NCBI RefSeq assembly: GCF_905147045.1
Contig: NC_065911.1
Coordinates: 496,001 to 560,000, forward strand
Reading direction: 5' to 3'
Length of the DNA: 64,000 nucleotides
Source: Nymphalis io
Taxonomy: Eukaryota > Arthropoda > Insecta > Lepidoptera > Nymphalidae
Shown piece after piece: positions 12,046 to 25,525 of the stretch. Position 1 is the first letter of the stretch, and every line of letters begins with the position of its first letter. Position numbers and translations under genes: made by a program. The notes under the pieces were generated by a model. It had not been told where the DNA came from. It saw nothing but the letters and a program-made list of their open reading frames with translations, and did not search any database.

Positions 12046-15000
12046 GATAACCCCACCGACGTATCTTTACGTTTCCGACGTGGTGCGGCTTGTGCGCTTC
12101 AATGATTCTTAGGGCTATGCCAATAGAGCTACTCATGTTGGATTGGCCTAAGATGAGAAGACAGACCAAGAGAGATACAACCCAAGCCAAGGTGGAACAG
12201 CGTACGCCGAGGGCTCCATGGCTAAGGGGGTGCTTAGTCGTTAGTATGCGAACTTTAGAGACAAGGGGACCTCTAATTTAATTTACCCTCATCACAGTGA
12301 ATGCAGGGCTCTGCTGTGATTGACTTTTATGTCCCTAGCTACTCGTGGGAATAATATGATAACTAGGTCTAAAACTAAAAAATATATACAGGCGAACGTG
12401 CCATAGTTAGAAGAAGAGTCCACGCAGACTTCTAATTCATCCTCTAAATCTTTATTCCCATCAATACCCTCTTCATCGCCAATTTTGTATGCATCTTCAC
12501 CAAATTCATCATCAACCGGTGCTCAACTGGCGGATGTGGCACAGGAGACAAATTTTGTCAGTGAACCTGTGCCCACCACCAGTGGCGTAAAAAAACGTAA
12601 AAAATGGAGTATGGAAATGAACAAGTTCATCCTACGTACCTACCTATATCTTACAAATTTAGAATCATACACAAATTCATATATTTCTTCACTACATATA
12701 AAATTTATAGATAAATGTCCACATATGGAAGTAAGCAGACAGAGAATTGGTGACCAACGTAGAGCTATTATACAAAAGAAATTATTATCACAAGAAACCA
12801 TTGATCAGATTTACGATGAAGCTAAAACCGAATTGCAAGTAATCCAAACTCAGATACAACAAAACGCCACAAATCTTAAAACATCCCTTAACACACTAAC
12901 AGGAAAACGTATGAAATGGACAAATGAATGCAATGAAGCAATTATTAGGATTTATTTCAAAATAACACAATTAGAGACTAATAAGACCGCTTATAGAAAA
13001 CGTTTGTATGAAGAGTTTATAAACTTATACCCAGAGTTTACACACATTACAGAGCAAAGATTAGCGGATCAACGAAGGGCAATAATAAATAATAAATATA
13101 TTAAACAAGATAGATTAACACTGATTAAACAACAAGTAGCAGATGAATTACATTATACACACACACTAACGGAAGACACAGATAATGTACATTTACAAAC
13201 AACAGAACAAAGTAATATTACACACTACGATGCATTCAAATCTAATTCAGAAACAAACTCACAAGCTAGGAAAATGCAAAACACTACAGTTACATGCACT
13301 GATTCCGTTACATCAACCCCTATCGATGAACAAAACGTACAAAGTATCACCCACGATCATGATGTGACCTTAGAAGTAAACACTGAAATAGAGAACACAT
13401 TCGTTCATGCTCTAGAACATTTTTGTGATACTGAACCAACTAGCAGACCATACATTCCTAATCAAAGAACTTCTAAAAAGTTTTCATTAATAATGAAATA
13501 CATAGATACAATGATACTGACAAAATTTGTAAACACTGATACTGATTTTATCACTCTACAGACAATAATTTACTGTGCAGCATGGACAGCAGCTAAATGT
13601 AATGGGGCAAGAATGACATTCTTAACACAAAACAACCATCAAAACAAATCATACAGAAAACCTAGCTGGCAAAGAAGATTAGAAAATATAATAATGAAGT
13701 TGCGAGTCAATATAGGCAGGTTAACACAATTTATTAAAGGAAATAGAAACCGAAAAGTAGTAGCTGCAGTAGAACTCATAAAGACACAATATCAATCACA
13801 CGCACAATATGAAAATACAAACACGCATATAGAACACTTCTTAGATACCTTAAAACAGAAACTCAATGCAGCAGCTAGTAGACTTAAGAGATATTTGACG
13901 TGTACTGCCCGTAAAATAGAAAACAAAACATTTGCTAACAATGAAAAAATCTTCTATAGAATTTATTATCTAACTGCAAAGATAATGAGCAAAATCTAGA
14001 AATACCTCCCCCTGAAATATTTCGACAATTCTGGGCTAAGACATGGGAAAACCCCATAGAACATAATGAACATGCAGACTGGGTTAACGAAATAACTACA
14101 CATATTCCAGAGATGGAGTTCAACTTCATACCATAGAAACATTTATAGATGTCATCAAACGAATGCACGTTTTAAAGAAATTTAGTAGCACACACTCATA
14201 CATACATAAGTACTTAAATACATTCATTCAATCACCACATTTACTATCGAAATATATAACTCATGGAATCACATACTTAGTACCTAAAGATAAACAGGAT
14301 AACACAAATCCAGATAAATACCGACCAATTACTTGCTTACAAACCATATATAAAATTTTATCAGCTTGCATAAGTGAAGAAATATACAAACATTTAACTA
14401 AACATAATATATTAGCCGAACAGCAAAAGGGGTGTAGAAAAAATAGCCAAGGTTGTAAGGAGCAGCTTACTTTTGATGCAATCATTTTAAATAGTGCGGT
14501 AAAATCAAAAACAGATATCCATACTATGTTTATTGATTATCAAAAAGCTTTTGATTCAGTCCCGCATAGCTGGTTATTGTATGTCTTAAAATTGTATAAA
14601 ATAAACCCTACCCTCATATCGTTTCTTAAAAATTCGATGCAAAACTGGCAAACTGTATTAAAAATAAAACAATCGTCCATGAAATCTCTAACTACTGAAC
14701 TAATCCGTATCCAACGAGGAATTTTTCAAGGAAATGCTCTGAGCCCCCTCTGGTTTTGCTTGGCCTTAAATCCTCTTTCACTCTTGTTAAATAAAACCAA
14801 TACAGGATTCACACTTTACGGTATTAACACCCAATATAACTTATCACACCTCATGTACATGGACGATATAAAACTCTACTCCACTGACAAAAACACGCTG
14901 CTTGAGTTAGCAAGCATTACGAAACAGTTCTCAAAAGATATTCATATGAAATTCGGAGTTGACAAGTGCAAAATTCTGTCAATCTCGAAAGGAAAAATCC

Positions 15001-16455
15001 TTAATAATAGCTACACACTCGAAACTGGTGAACAAATTGAACCAATGGATGAACTAAGCACACATAAATACCTTGGTTTTAAACAATCTAGGCAAATACT
15101 ACAAACTACGACAAAACAAGAACTGCTTACAAAATTCTCGCACCGATTAAATCTCGTATTAAAGACACACCTTAACTCTAAAAACACAATAAAAGCTATT
15201 AACACATTTGCCATACCCTTACTTACGTACTCTTTCGGAATAATACAATGGTCAAAAAGTGACATAAAAAAATTGCAGCAAACTATAAGCACTCACTGCA
15301 CTAAATATAGGAAACATCATCCAAAATCTTGTATTCAAAGGCTCACACTACCACGCAAAGAAGGAGGAAGGGGAATAACAGACATACACAATTTACACAA
15401 TAAGCAGATACTCTCACTCAGAGCATACTTCCATGATAAATCCGAACGCTCACCTCTACATAGACACGCAACAGAAATAGACAAAAAGCTTACACCATTA
15501 AACCTACATGACAAAAACACTCAAGTAAACGAACATATCATAAGTAAACAACAACAAATGTTGGCATGGACTGAAAAAACACTGCATGGGAGGCACCGAG
15601 CCTATTTGAACCAACCCCACGTCGACAAAGAGAAGTCGAACGAATGGCTCAAACGAGGTGAACTGTTCCCTGAGACCGAAGGTTTTTTGCTCGCCATTCA
15701 AGACCAAATAATAGAAACTCGTAACTATAGGAAGTACATAATGAAGGATAATAATCAACCTACTGACTTATGTAGACAATGTAACGCAGCCTCTGAAACT
15801 ATTCAGCACATAACGGGGGCTTGCAACTCTCTCGCACAGACCGATTATAAGCATCGACATGATCTAGTGGCTGCAATCATACATCAACATTTAGCATACA
15901 AATATAAACTTATAACAGAAATGAATCCATATTACAAATATAAACTGGAAAGTGTATTAGACACTAGAAACCACAAAATCTACTGGGATAGAACAATAAT
16001 AACTGACAAAACTATCTGTTATAATAGACCAGATATTACCGTTCATGATAAAATCAATAGAATCGTTTATCTTATCGATATAGCCGTTCCTAATTCACAT
16101 AACATACAAACCAAAATATCTGAAAAGTTAAGTAAATATCAAGATCTCGCCATAGAAATTAAAACGCAATGAAAAGCACAAACAGTACACATAGTCCCAA
16201 TAGTCCTATCATCCACAGGTATCGTGCCAAAATCCTTGACACAAAGTCTGAACACCTTACAAATGCCAGCGTATATCCTCCATATACTTCAAAAAGCCAT
16301 AATCCTTAACACCTGCCGTATCACCCGAAAGTTTATATCATCATCCACTTTATCATCAACGTTTTTAATATAAGCAACACTCCTTAACGCTTGGCTGCAG
16401 CCCGCGTTTTCGGTTTAAGCTCTTCGAAAGAAGAGAAACTTTAAAAGTTAAATAG
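12046..16455 (+). mobile_element. R4/Dong-type non-LTR retrotransposon, full length
   Basis: About 4.4 kb inserted in the TAA tail between two SINEs. Both empty sites are in the window in inverted orientation (37590-37625 and 62325-62355), where AAGCAATAATATAATAATAA runs on without interruption. TAA repeats flank both ends. The bombycid element Dong is known to target TAA repeats, which supports the clade call made from the protein. The element has a 5' UTR of about 310 bp, one broken ORF and a 3' UTR of about 280 bp without poly-A. Confidence 0.88.
12356..16172 (+). pseudogene. R4/Dong ORF: Myb-like repeats, reverse transcriptase and restriction-like endonuclease
   Basis: The likely start is ATG 12356 (MITRSKTKK), followed by an in-frame TAG at 12404. 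The open part 12485-13999 holds two similar modules about 105 residues apart (KWSMEMN...RIGDQRRAII and KWTNECN...RLADQRRAII), probably Myb-like DNA-binding helices. Two frame changes follow, near 13998 and 14130. The last frame (14163-16172) has FIDYQKAFDS, FQGNALSP and YMDD (residues 232-235 of that frame), a CCHC motif starting CRQCNAAS at residue 537, and a PD...D endonuclease core at RPDITVHDK (622 onwards). The N-terminal repeats, single ORF and C-terminal endonuclease fit R4/Dong. With one stop and two frameshifts the copy is inactive. Confidence 0.85.
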
Positions 16456-16727
16456 AAATAATAATAATAATAATATTGGACATTATTCACACACGGTCAT
16501 CTGATCCCAAATTAAGCAGAGCTTGTGTTATGGAAACCAGACAACAGATATACTACATATACTACTTTTCTTTTGTAAATACTTACTTATATAGATAATT
16601 ACACCCAGACTCAGGACAAACAGACATGTTCATGCACACAAATGTCTGTCCTGGGTGGGAATCGAACTCACGACCTTTGGCATGAAAGGCAAGTAACTAC
16701 CAACCACGCCAAACGTCTCGTCAAAAT
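16456..16727 (-). mobile_element. SINE S3, site of the R4/Dong insertion
   Basis: Complete minus-strand S3 whose TAA tail received the R4/Dong element. The head has the GGAATCGAACTCACGACC box (minus strand of GGTTCGATTCC type). It continues block Y copy 1. Confidence 0.85.
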
Positions 16728-17172
16728 TAACTCTTTTAAACTAATCGTTCGGTGAGACCGACTCACTGCTTATGATCTCCTGGTACATTAACACTGTAAT
16801 CCTAACTGAAACTAATTGACTCTTTTAATCTAATCGTTCGGTGAGACCGACTCACTGTTTATGATCTCCTGATACATTAACACTGTAATCCTAACTGGAA
16901 CTAATTGACTCTTTTATTCTAATCGTTCGGTGAGACCGACTCACTGTTTATGATCTCCTGGTACATTAACACTGTAATCCTAACTGAAACTAATTGACTC
17001 TTTTAATCTAATCGTTCGGTGAGACCGACTCACTGTTTATGATATCCTGGTACATTAACACTGTAATCCTAACTGAAACTAATTGACTCTTTTAATCTAA
17101 TCGTTCGGTGAGACCGACTGACTGTTTATGTTCTCCTGGTACATAAACAACGTAATCCTAATTCTAAATCTT
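16728..17172 (+). repeat. 89-bp satellite, five units
   Basis: Tandem plus-strand units with the same landmarks and period as at 7204-8101. The array ends in the divergent half-unit before an S3 tail. Confidence 0.9.
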
Positions 17173-17371
17173 TGAAACTAATAATAATAACATCCTGGGA
17201 CATTTTTCACACACGGCAATCTGATCCCAAATTAAGCTTGTACAAAACTCGTGCTATGGAAACCAGACAACTGATATACTACATATACTACTTTTCTTAT
17301 GTAAATACATATTTATACAGAAAATTACACCCAGACTCAGGACAAACAGACATGTTCATGCACACAAATGC
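17173..17371 (-). mobile_element. SINE S3, head missing
   Basis: The body matches the copy at 6926-7203 but breaks at CACACAAATG, then satellite resumes. Confidence 0.7.
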
Positions 17372-17521
17372 AAACACTGTAATCCTAACTGAAACTAAAT
17401 GACTCTTTTAATCTAATCGTTCGGTGAGACCGACTTACTGTTTATGATCTTTTAATCTAATCGTTCGGTGAGACCGACTCACTGTTTATGATCTCCTGGT
17501 ACATTAACACTGTAATCCTAA
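17372..17521 (+). repeat. 89-bp satellite, short array
   Basis: About 1.7 units including one shortened unit, interrupted at its right by LINE-B copy 1. Confidence 0.85.
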
Positions 17522-19927
17522 CTTTTTTTTTTTTTTATATGTCCGGGATGGCAAATGACTCTACTCCACCTAATGGTAAGTGGTAGTAGAGTCCAAACGC
17601 GACGACGGCCAGTACAGTCGGGAAGAATGTTCTGAACTAGCCGTCACCACCTTGCCGGCCCGCAAGATGCCTCTTCACGCCTCGTTTGAAGGAACCCGGG
17701 TTGTAAGAGGAGGGGAACACGTGAGCTGGTAAGGAATTCCATTTTTTGGTAGTGCGACAAAGAAAGGAGTTGCCAAATTTCTTTGTGCGCGATCGAATTG
17801 ATGTCACAGTTAGGCGGTGACATCGAGAACCAGCTCGCGTGGACTTAAGAAGGAAGGGGGAAGCAGGAATTAGAGAGAATAATTCCTCAGAGCACTCGCC
17901 GTGATACAGTCGATAGAAAGCGCTCAGTGCTGCTATCTCGCGACGCAATTGTAAAGGTTCAAGGGTGTTTGTGTCCTTTACGTCGCCAATAATGCGTACT
18001 GCACGTCGCTGCAACCGGTCCAAGGCCTCCAGTAGGTACTTAGCGGAGCCATCCCAAAGGTGCGAGCAATATTCAACGCAAGATCGTACCTGTGTTTTGT
18101 ATAACAGGCACAGTTGTTGTGGCGTGAAAAAACGCCGCACCGTGTTCAGAACCCCGAGTTTTCGTGAAGCTGTTTTTATAATAGCCTCGATGTAATTATA
18201 TGCCCTTGGACTAAGGTCGCAACGAACGTCCATCCCCAGCATGGCAATTTTGCTTTGTATCATCAGCGGTATGCCACAGAGGGAGGGATGAGGGTAAAAT
18301 GGTGACTTTTTCGCTGTGAGAGCGCATACCTGTGTTTTCTTGGCATTAAACTCAACAAGATTATCAGAACCCCATTTGGCAATGAACTCTAACGTCCTAT
18401 CGAGTTCAATGACAAGATTCTCCCGCCTCTCCTCAGTTTCCGCCCGCCCAGCCACTGCGCGTCCGTGGTATCCACCATGCACTGTACTATCATCTGCATA
18501 GCAATGTATGTTCCCAAGGGAGAGCATATCATTGATATGCAAAAGAAAGAGTGTGGGAGATAGCACAGATCCCTGGGGGACCCCAGCATTCACTACATAG
18601 AATTGTGAAGCGCAACCATCTACTAAAACACGAAGGCTACGCTTGTGTAGGAAGCTGGCAATCCAGGTGCATAGCTGAGCAGGCAGACCATATGCCGGTA
18701 GCTTGGAGAGAAGACTTCTGTGCCAGACCCTGTCGAAAGCCTTGGAGATATCGAGGCTGACAGCCAACGATTCTCCATGCTTGTCGATAGCTTCACCCCA
18801 GAGGTGCGTTACGTACGCTAGAAGATCACCTGTGGACCGTTTTGGTCGAAACCCGTACTGACGATCATTAATTAGACAGTGATCTTCTAGGTAATGGATC
18901 AGTTGGTTGTTTAGAATCCGATCAACAACCTTACAAAGTACTGAGGTGATAGCTATTGGTCGATAATTTGCCGGGTCAGACCGATCCCCTTTTTTGGGAA
19001 CCGCTTGCACATTAGCTCTTCTCCAAGCCTCCGGCACACATCCCGAAGAAAGAGTAAGTAGGAACAGGCGCGTTAACACAGTAGACAGCTCCGCCGCGCA
19101 CTTCTTCAGCACAATGGCTGGTATTCCATCAGGACCGCTAGCTTTCCGTATATCAAGTGATTGCAGCTCCGCACGCACATCACGTTGCCTGATTTTGATG
19201 TCAGGCATCGTGTGGCCACATGAAGGTATTGTTGGTGGCTGCGCACTACAATCATCGATCACAGAGTTGTCGGCAAAGAGTTTAGCCAGGAGGTCGGCTT
19301 TCTCCTGCGCACTGTGAGCTAGCGATCCGTCCGGATTTCTGAGCGGTGGCAGCGAAGGTTGGCAGAAATTGTTTTGCACAGACTTGGTCAGACGCCAGAA
19401 GCTACGGGAGCCCCTAGGATGCGAAATAAGGTCATGACCAATCTGTACAATGCGCTGTGCATCCGCTCTCGTGTATGCCTTCCTACAGGACTTGGAATTT
19501 TTATTGTAGTTTGCTTTCAGTGAGTCAATGTTAGATGCCCCGCTAATACAGCCGTTGATCCACGTGCGATATGCCGCCTGCTTAGATGATACAGCGTCGG
19601 CACATTCACGAGTGAACCAACGGTTACGCGTACCCCTATTGATGAGATCTGAGGTAGGAATGTAGTATTCCATTCCTAACATGATCTCATCAGCAACAGC
19701 AGTGGCACTAGCTGTCGGGTCATTCCCACTGAAGCAACGTTCCTTCCAAGGGACTGACGCATAGTAATCGCGCATACCGTCCCAATCTGCCGACTTATAG
19801 TGCCAAACGCGACGTTTGCATACCGCTGATGGCGGCAGCTTGGCCTGTGGCACTTTGGTAGATATAAGGCCGTGATCCGAAGAACCAAGTGGAGCTTGAA
19901 CCACAACCTGATATTCCGTGTGATGAG
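17522..19927 (-). mobile_element. LINE-B copy 1, 5' truncated
   Basis: Poly-A (seen as a T run at 17523-17536) and the 3' end TACCATTAGGTGGAGTAGAG on the minus strand. The 5' end stops in the endonuclease region at about 19920. It sits inside satellite; about 10 bp of the unit are missing at the join, so no target-site duplication is visible. Confidence 0.85.
17637..19904 (-). pseudogene. LINE-B polyprotein, 5'-truncated
   Basis: An open frame of 755 codons begins at the last endonuclease motif (GSSDH). It continues through the reverse transcriptase: KASGPDG, SLDISKAFDRVWH, NAGVPQGSVLSP and CYADDST. The C-terminal end is GVKRHLAGRQGGDG, apparently the normal family end. The endonuclease domain proper is missing through truncation of the element, not through mutation. 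The frame is otherwise uninterrupted, so the insertion may be fairly recent. The family resembles the Jockey/CR1 group of lepidopteran LINEs; the clade name is not certain. Confidence 0.85.
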
Positions 19928-20009
19928 TGACTCTTTTAATCTAATTGTTCGGTGAAACCGTCTCACTGTTTATGTTCTCCTGGTACATTAACAACGTAAT
20001 CCTAATTCT
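19928..20009 (+). repeat. 89-bp satellite, single divergent unit
   Basis: The array continues after the LINE and ends with CATTAACAACGTAATCC, the variant that closes other arrays. It then joins block X sequence. Confidence 0.8.
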
Positions 20010-20427
20010 ATAAAATTTAAATTTAAAATGGGGTCATGATTATGCTTAAAAATATATAATATTTTAATAAATTTAAATAACACAATACGAATTTGAAAAT
20101 GGGGTCTTTTCAAAATAACAGAATATGACATAACAGAGCATTTTTTAATATTCTTGAGGATGGTTATCACACAAATGCTATTTCTGATGTTAGGTCTGCT
20201 ATTCTTTTAATAATTATTGTATTTATTATTTAGCTTATTATTTAGCTTAGCAGTATGTTTTTCCATTCATGTTGCCGCAGAGTCTTAAACACAGGCCATT
20301 CCTTATATATTCAAAATGGCGCCTAATAAGAATAAAATATAATATTCAAGCAGTGATGAATCGCTTGAATTTTGTAAAAAATTACCAAAATAGTAATATA
20401 TAATTTTGTTTTGGTACATATTGACAT
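20010..20427 (-). repeat. Block X partial copy
   Basis: Repeats sequence also present at 21740-22140 and, inverted, at 4270-4650. It lies immediately before the main block X copy 2, giving a local tandem arrangement. Confidence 0.75.
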
Positions 20428-23400
20428 TATGGTAAGTTCGTTTAATCATTAATTAAATCATATAATCGACTAAATGGGTACAATGATATTTATGATATTA
20501 CTAATGTATGGAATTCGATTAACGCTACAAGATTTACTATTGGGTTTCTTTCTTCGGTTCAGTTCTTCTAGGTAGAATCTGCATATATCCACAACTAGTA
20601 GCTTTAAACCTTTGTGAAATAATTCGAATGTACTTATAAGTCTACTTGATTAATTATCACCAACTCAGCAAGCGCGCATTGTCGTGAAACTTTCTTATGA
20701 ACGCGGGTTGACACAATAATTGCCAATTTATTTTTTACAAAGTGTAGCTTAAATTATAAAGATTTTAAATAAAAAATCCAACATACTTTAATTATTTTTA
20801 TTATAGTCTAATGATGTGCTAAAAAATGTTTTAATTTTTTTTTTTAATATTGAATGACTGATTTAAAATTTTTTTTAATCTTTGCTAATATATAATATTT
20901 TTCTAAGTCAGTAAAAAACATTGTTTTATTTTTTTTAAGTCACAATCACACGTTTTATTCAAAGCATAATTAAATAAAAAGATTAATTTAGTCTAATTAC
21001 ACCCTAAAATTTTCATAAATCGATGACACGAAGCTAACTTTTATTAAAAATGGCCGTTTACTCTGACAAAATTAAAAAATTAAAGAAACACACGTTTCAA
21101 ATTAATAATCTAAGCGAACTGCCACAGATAATACACAATTAATTATTTTACACCATCATTTCATCGCTTACCATTACTTTATCAAATTAAATTAATTCGG
21201 ATTAATTAATACTTTGAGGCAAAGAGATCTAATAAAATACGTACTTAAAATTTATGCAATAAGGACTATTATTGTATAAACAATAAGATATGTAAGAAAA
21301 TTTTAAAGTCGTTAAGAAGAAGATAAAAGTTAAAATGAATCTTAGTGGAATATATATATAATACAAATTTGATGATAAATATAGAGTAAATGTAAAAAAT
21401 ACACTTATAAATATACATTTTTTTAGTAGGATTACTTTTTAGGTATTTTTAGTTCATACAAATTATAAATTAAAATATTTACTTACAATTGTTTTTACAG
21501 ATGAAAAACGAAACAGCAAATTATTTAATTAATTTTGTTCCCATAAATATTTCTGAATTTCAAAATGGTGTCACTTAAAAATGTCTTACGTTTTTGTTAC
21601 ATAAATACGTATATTTAACTTAAAATAGCAAGTCATATCAGCTTACAGGAACTAGAAAAATCATTTAGATTTAATGTACAAAATTTAAATACTTCGACAA
21701 AAGATATGTATACAACAATACAATAATATGAATCGCGCCAAAATTGAAATTTAAAATGGCGTCATGATTATGTTTAAAAATATTTAATATTTTAATAAAT
21801 TTAAATAACACAATACGAATTTGAAAATAGGGTCTTTTCAAAATAACAGAATATGACATAACAGAGCATTTTTTAATATTCTTGAGGATGGTTATCACTC
21901 AAATGCTATTTCTGATGTTAGGTCTGCTATTCTTTTCATAATTATTGTTATTTAGCTTAGCGGTATTTTTTTCCATTCATGTTGCCGCAGAGTCTTAAAC
22001 ACAGGCCATTCCTTATATATTCAAAATGGCGCCTAATAAGAATAAAATATAATTTTCAAGCAGTGATGAATCGCTTGAATTTGTAAAAATTTACCAAAAT
22101 AGTAATATATAATTTTGTTTTGGTACATATTCAAATTTAGTATTGCATAAGTTAGGTAATAGACGAAATTTCATTTATATTTATAACTGATCAGAATATG
22201 ATTGACGGGAATAGTTCGTGCTTATAATGCCTGAAGTTCTCAAAAAAATATGACCGAGTTATTACAACTTGTACCTAAATACCTGGATGTTTATTTTTTA
22301 ATTTATATATAATTACCATTATTTTATGCTGCAATTTTTTTAAATTTGTTATGTGTAATATAATAATCAGGTTAGTAAAGGTTTGAATATGTTTTTTTAT
22401 TAAAAAAAATAACTTTTAACGCGACACGTTTTCTTAGACCAAAAACGTAAATGATACTAATTATCTTTGTTTAAAAAAAAATCTTATTCAACCATTAATT
22501 GCTTTTATTAAATTATGTTTAATATTATTGTAGTTTAATTAATATCGATGCCACCTATAGCTATAAAAATATTAATTAATACAAAGTATAAAAAGTCAAT
22601 GTCATATCGTCTAAAGTAAAATCGGCATTAAATAATCCGATCATTGATAGTTAGATATCGTAATGTTATATAAATATGTATCATTAACTTAAAATTGCAA
22701 TTTATAAACAGGAACTGGATATATCATTTAATGTACAAAGTTTAAATACAAAAATATGAAAGCTAATTTTGGTTTACCTCTTGAGGTAGTGATTATATTA
22801 ATGGCGCCAAAATTGTGTGTAAAATGCTAAGCATGTTTTTTTTTAAATAAATACAAAAAATATTTTACCGTACAACATTATTGTTTTAAATTTATAATCA
22901 ATTGTTATTGGAGTCTTACATATCAGCGCGGCTTAATGCAAAAGTAACATCGGCATTGTAAGAGCTACCATTAACAAAAAAAAAAAAAAAATACAAACCT
23001 AAAGATTTGTTCCTTGGGGCGTGATTATCATTTTAAAAACAGTTACGTTATATATGTATGCATATAAATATGTTATTTCATTTAAATAGAAAATAACTAG
23101 TGTGTTAAAACCACAAGAGTAGACAAAGGCAAATTAACAACTGACATTGAATTGGCGCGATATCATTGGTCGAGATTTTGAATTATCTGTGATATTCATT
23201 ATGGATTTGCGAAAAAATTGCGTTTTATTCGGGAAAGTAGTTAAGCTGAGCTGTTAGCGAATATCACGGGATATGGAAATATAAAGTTAGTTTATATTTA
23301 CTCCTACGATTGGAATATACTAAATATACATTTCAACTAATTGTAAAAAGTGTATTAAATACAATATTAACACGTAAATAGTGCTATTTTGATTTTAAAT

Positions 23401-24170
23401 AAGAATATTTAATTTAAATCTCAGTTTATTTGAAATTTTAAGTCAACTAACTTCTAAATAAGTTATTATTGTAACAATTTAACATACGATAAGATTATCA
23501 TGGTCCTGTCACCGTGGCGTCACGGAAGGGTAGATAGGCAAACATGGTATAACTAAGAATTTAATGTTTTTGAATGTACATATTTTCAAATATAAAGACT
23601 TATAACCTTTTACTGTTGCGATTTCTGTTTCTCTTTTTTAATTTCGAATAGGAAGGCTAATGTAAGTTTGGTGGTAATTCTCCACCGCGTCATTGGCGTT
23701 TTACCAAATATTAACCATCATTTATATTGTCAATGTGCCACCAACATTGGGAACCAAGATGTAATATCCATTGTGTATGTACGTTATTTCATAAACCTAG
23801 TTATATAATTATTTAATATTAACTTTAAATTGGATGTATGTGTGTACATACATAAGAAGCCATTAGTTCCATATTATATTTTCATATATATATATATATA
23901 TATATATAAGCCTTTATATATTGCAATATTATTTATACTTAATCATAGACGTTTTGCATGTATGTTATAAACGTAATAAAAACTCTGACACTGATTAATT
24001 AACTGACTGAATAAAAATGAGTGATGAGTGAAAATTTGCTCGATCACATACGATGGTTTATTAAAAATTTGTCCCCTAGTGTTAAATATATGAAAGTTTA
24101 TATGGATGGTCCACATTTTTTTATACAGTGTTGCCAACTTGGGGGTTTTCCCCCTAAATAGGGCTATGTC
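20428..24170 (-). repeat. Block X, copy 2 (inverted)
   Basis: Reverse complement of 2552-5950 over most of its length, with about 320 extra bases near 22630-22960 that copy 1 has lost. Contains a (TA)n tract near 23886-23910. No gene is supported. Confidence 0.85.
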
Positions 24171-24591
24171 AGATGAAATCAAATAGGATATTTTCAGGTC
24201 AGACATTTTTTAGGAGGAACATTTTTTTAAAGAAATTCTCTCCGGGGATTAACTCTTTAGCTTCATTTAATTGAGTATATTTCAAGTTTACTTATGCTAC
24301 TTGCAGTACTTGATTTGCTTTTTTTTAACATCATTTTATAAATGTATTTTGTATTTGTTTCAATTCATCCGTCAGGAGGATGCTTCTAAGAGGCTGGCAA
24401 CACTGTTTTTATGTAACATAAAAATACCATCATCGTTTGTCGTTTTTTGTAATTTAATCCGCAAGGCGAAACGCCTCCGCTTTCATGAAGCGCAATCATG
24501 AAGTGAACACGAAAGTGAAAGTCAGTGGAGCTAGCGATCTCGAATACCAACACTGAGCTGACTGACTGATATACTTTATTGGCTCAACAAT
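24171..24591. other. No feature seen
   Basis: Unique-looking AT-rich sequence between block X and the last GTPBP-like exon. It could be 3' flank or UTR of the gene, but I see no clear polyadenylation context. Confidence 0.35.
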
Positions 24592-24762
24592 TCAACTGTA
24601 ATTAGAAGTTATCGTTGGGTTCGTTGAGCGGTACCTGGTCCCCAGCCCCGCCGTGAACAGCAGCCGGCGGCCCCGCATGAGGTACTCCGGACAGCGGGCG
24701 AACCTGAACAGCACGGAGGCCCCCTCGCCCGCCCTCAGCACGTTGTTCGGAGACATTATACC
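24592..24762 (-). pseudogene. GTPBP1/2-like: GTPBP1/2-like GTPase, C-terminal exon (copy B)
   Basis: Acceptor GCTTTAG leads into a frame with NVLRAGEGASVLFRF, PEYL and GRRLLF, matching the last conserved segment of the GTPBP family (gain-of-function phrase in relatives: FRF...PEYL...LLF). It then ends in TGA at 24594-24592. The final residues differ from the usual family end, so the terminus may be rearranged. The same exon occurs on the plus strand at 60673 (copy C). Confidence 0.75.
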
Positions 24763-24794
24763 CTAAAGCGAAAAATATACCCGTGGTCAGCAAT

Positions 24795-25076
24795 GAGATG
24801 AGCAACCCGATGGTAAGTGGTCATCACCGCCCATAGACATTGACACCGCAATAAATATTAACCATCGCTTACATCACCAATGCGTCACCAACCTTGGGAA
24901 CTAAGATGTTATGTCCCTCGTGCCTGCAGTTACACTGTTTTACTCACCAACAACAATGCTATTGCTGTTTGGCGGCAGAATATATTATGAGTGTGTGGTA
25001 ACTGGTGGTAAGGGCATTGTGCAAACCCGCCTGGGTAGGTACCACCCACTCATCAGATATTCTACCGCTAAACAGG
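24795..25076 (-). mobile_element. SINE S1, diverged
   Basis: S1 on the minus strand between two gene exons, with a mutated tail. The orthologous copy at 60385-60645 lies at the same place in copy C, so it predates the duplication. Confidence 0.7.
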
Positions 25077-25200
25077 AATATAACTTAAAAAATAAATATC
25101 ATTATCATACTTAAGTATTTTACGCAACACCACCAACTATACCAAATTTAAACTATTTAATTCCACTCCGCAAAGTGAGTTTGATGTATGTATTCGTTAC

Positions 25201-25296
25201 CTCGATAATGGCCGTCTGACGCACGTTCCCGACATGCACAGAGCACTGGAACCCTGGGTAGATGGCCGTGGAGTGTCTCAGGACATGCACGGATGC
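25201..25296 (-). pseudogene. GTPBP1/2-like: GTPBP1/2-like GTPase, penultimate exon (copy B)
   Basis: Exactly 32 codons between acceptor TAACAG and donor GTAACG, phase 0 at both ends. The peptide contains YPGFQCSVHVGNVRQTAIIE, closely matching the family signature GFQ..VHVGNVRQTA. This exon is undamaged and has an identical-phase copy on the plus strand at 60161-60256. Confidence 0.88.
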
Positions 25297-25381
25297 CTGT
25301 TATATTCAATCAAATTTAATTCATGACCGCATTACATATTATATTGCAAAGTCTGTGCAAATATTGCTAGCATATAAAAAA

Positions 25382-25525
25382 ACAGCCGAGATGTTCCAGG
25401 CACCACTGAATTTTCATGTGCTTAATTTGTGATTATAATTCATCTCGTACTTTACGATGAAGGAAAACATCGTTAGGAAACCTGCATGTGTCTAATTTCA
25501 CTGAAATTCTGCCACATGTGTATTT
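25382..25525 (+). mobile_element. SINE S2, left half, split by LINE-B
   Basis: Starts AGCCGAGATG and runs to CCACATGTGTAT where the LINE tail begins. The right half resumes at 33379. The unsplit counterpart is at 59823-60070 in inverse orientation. Confidence 0.85.
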
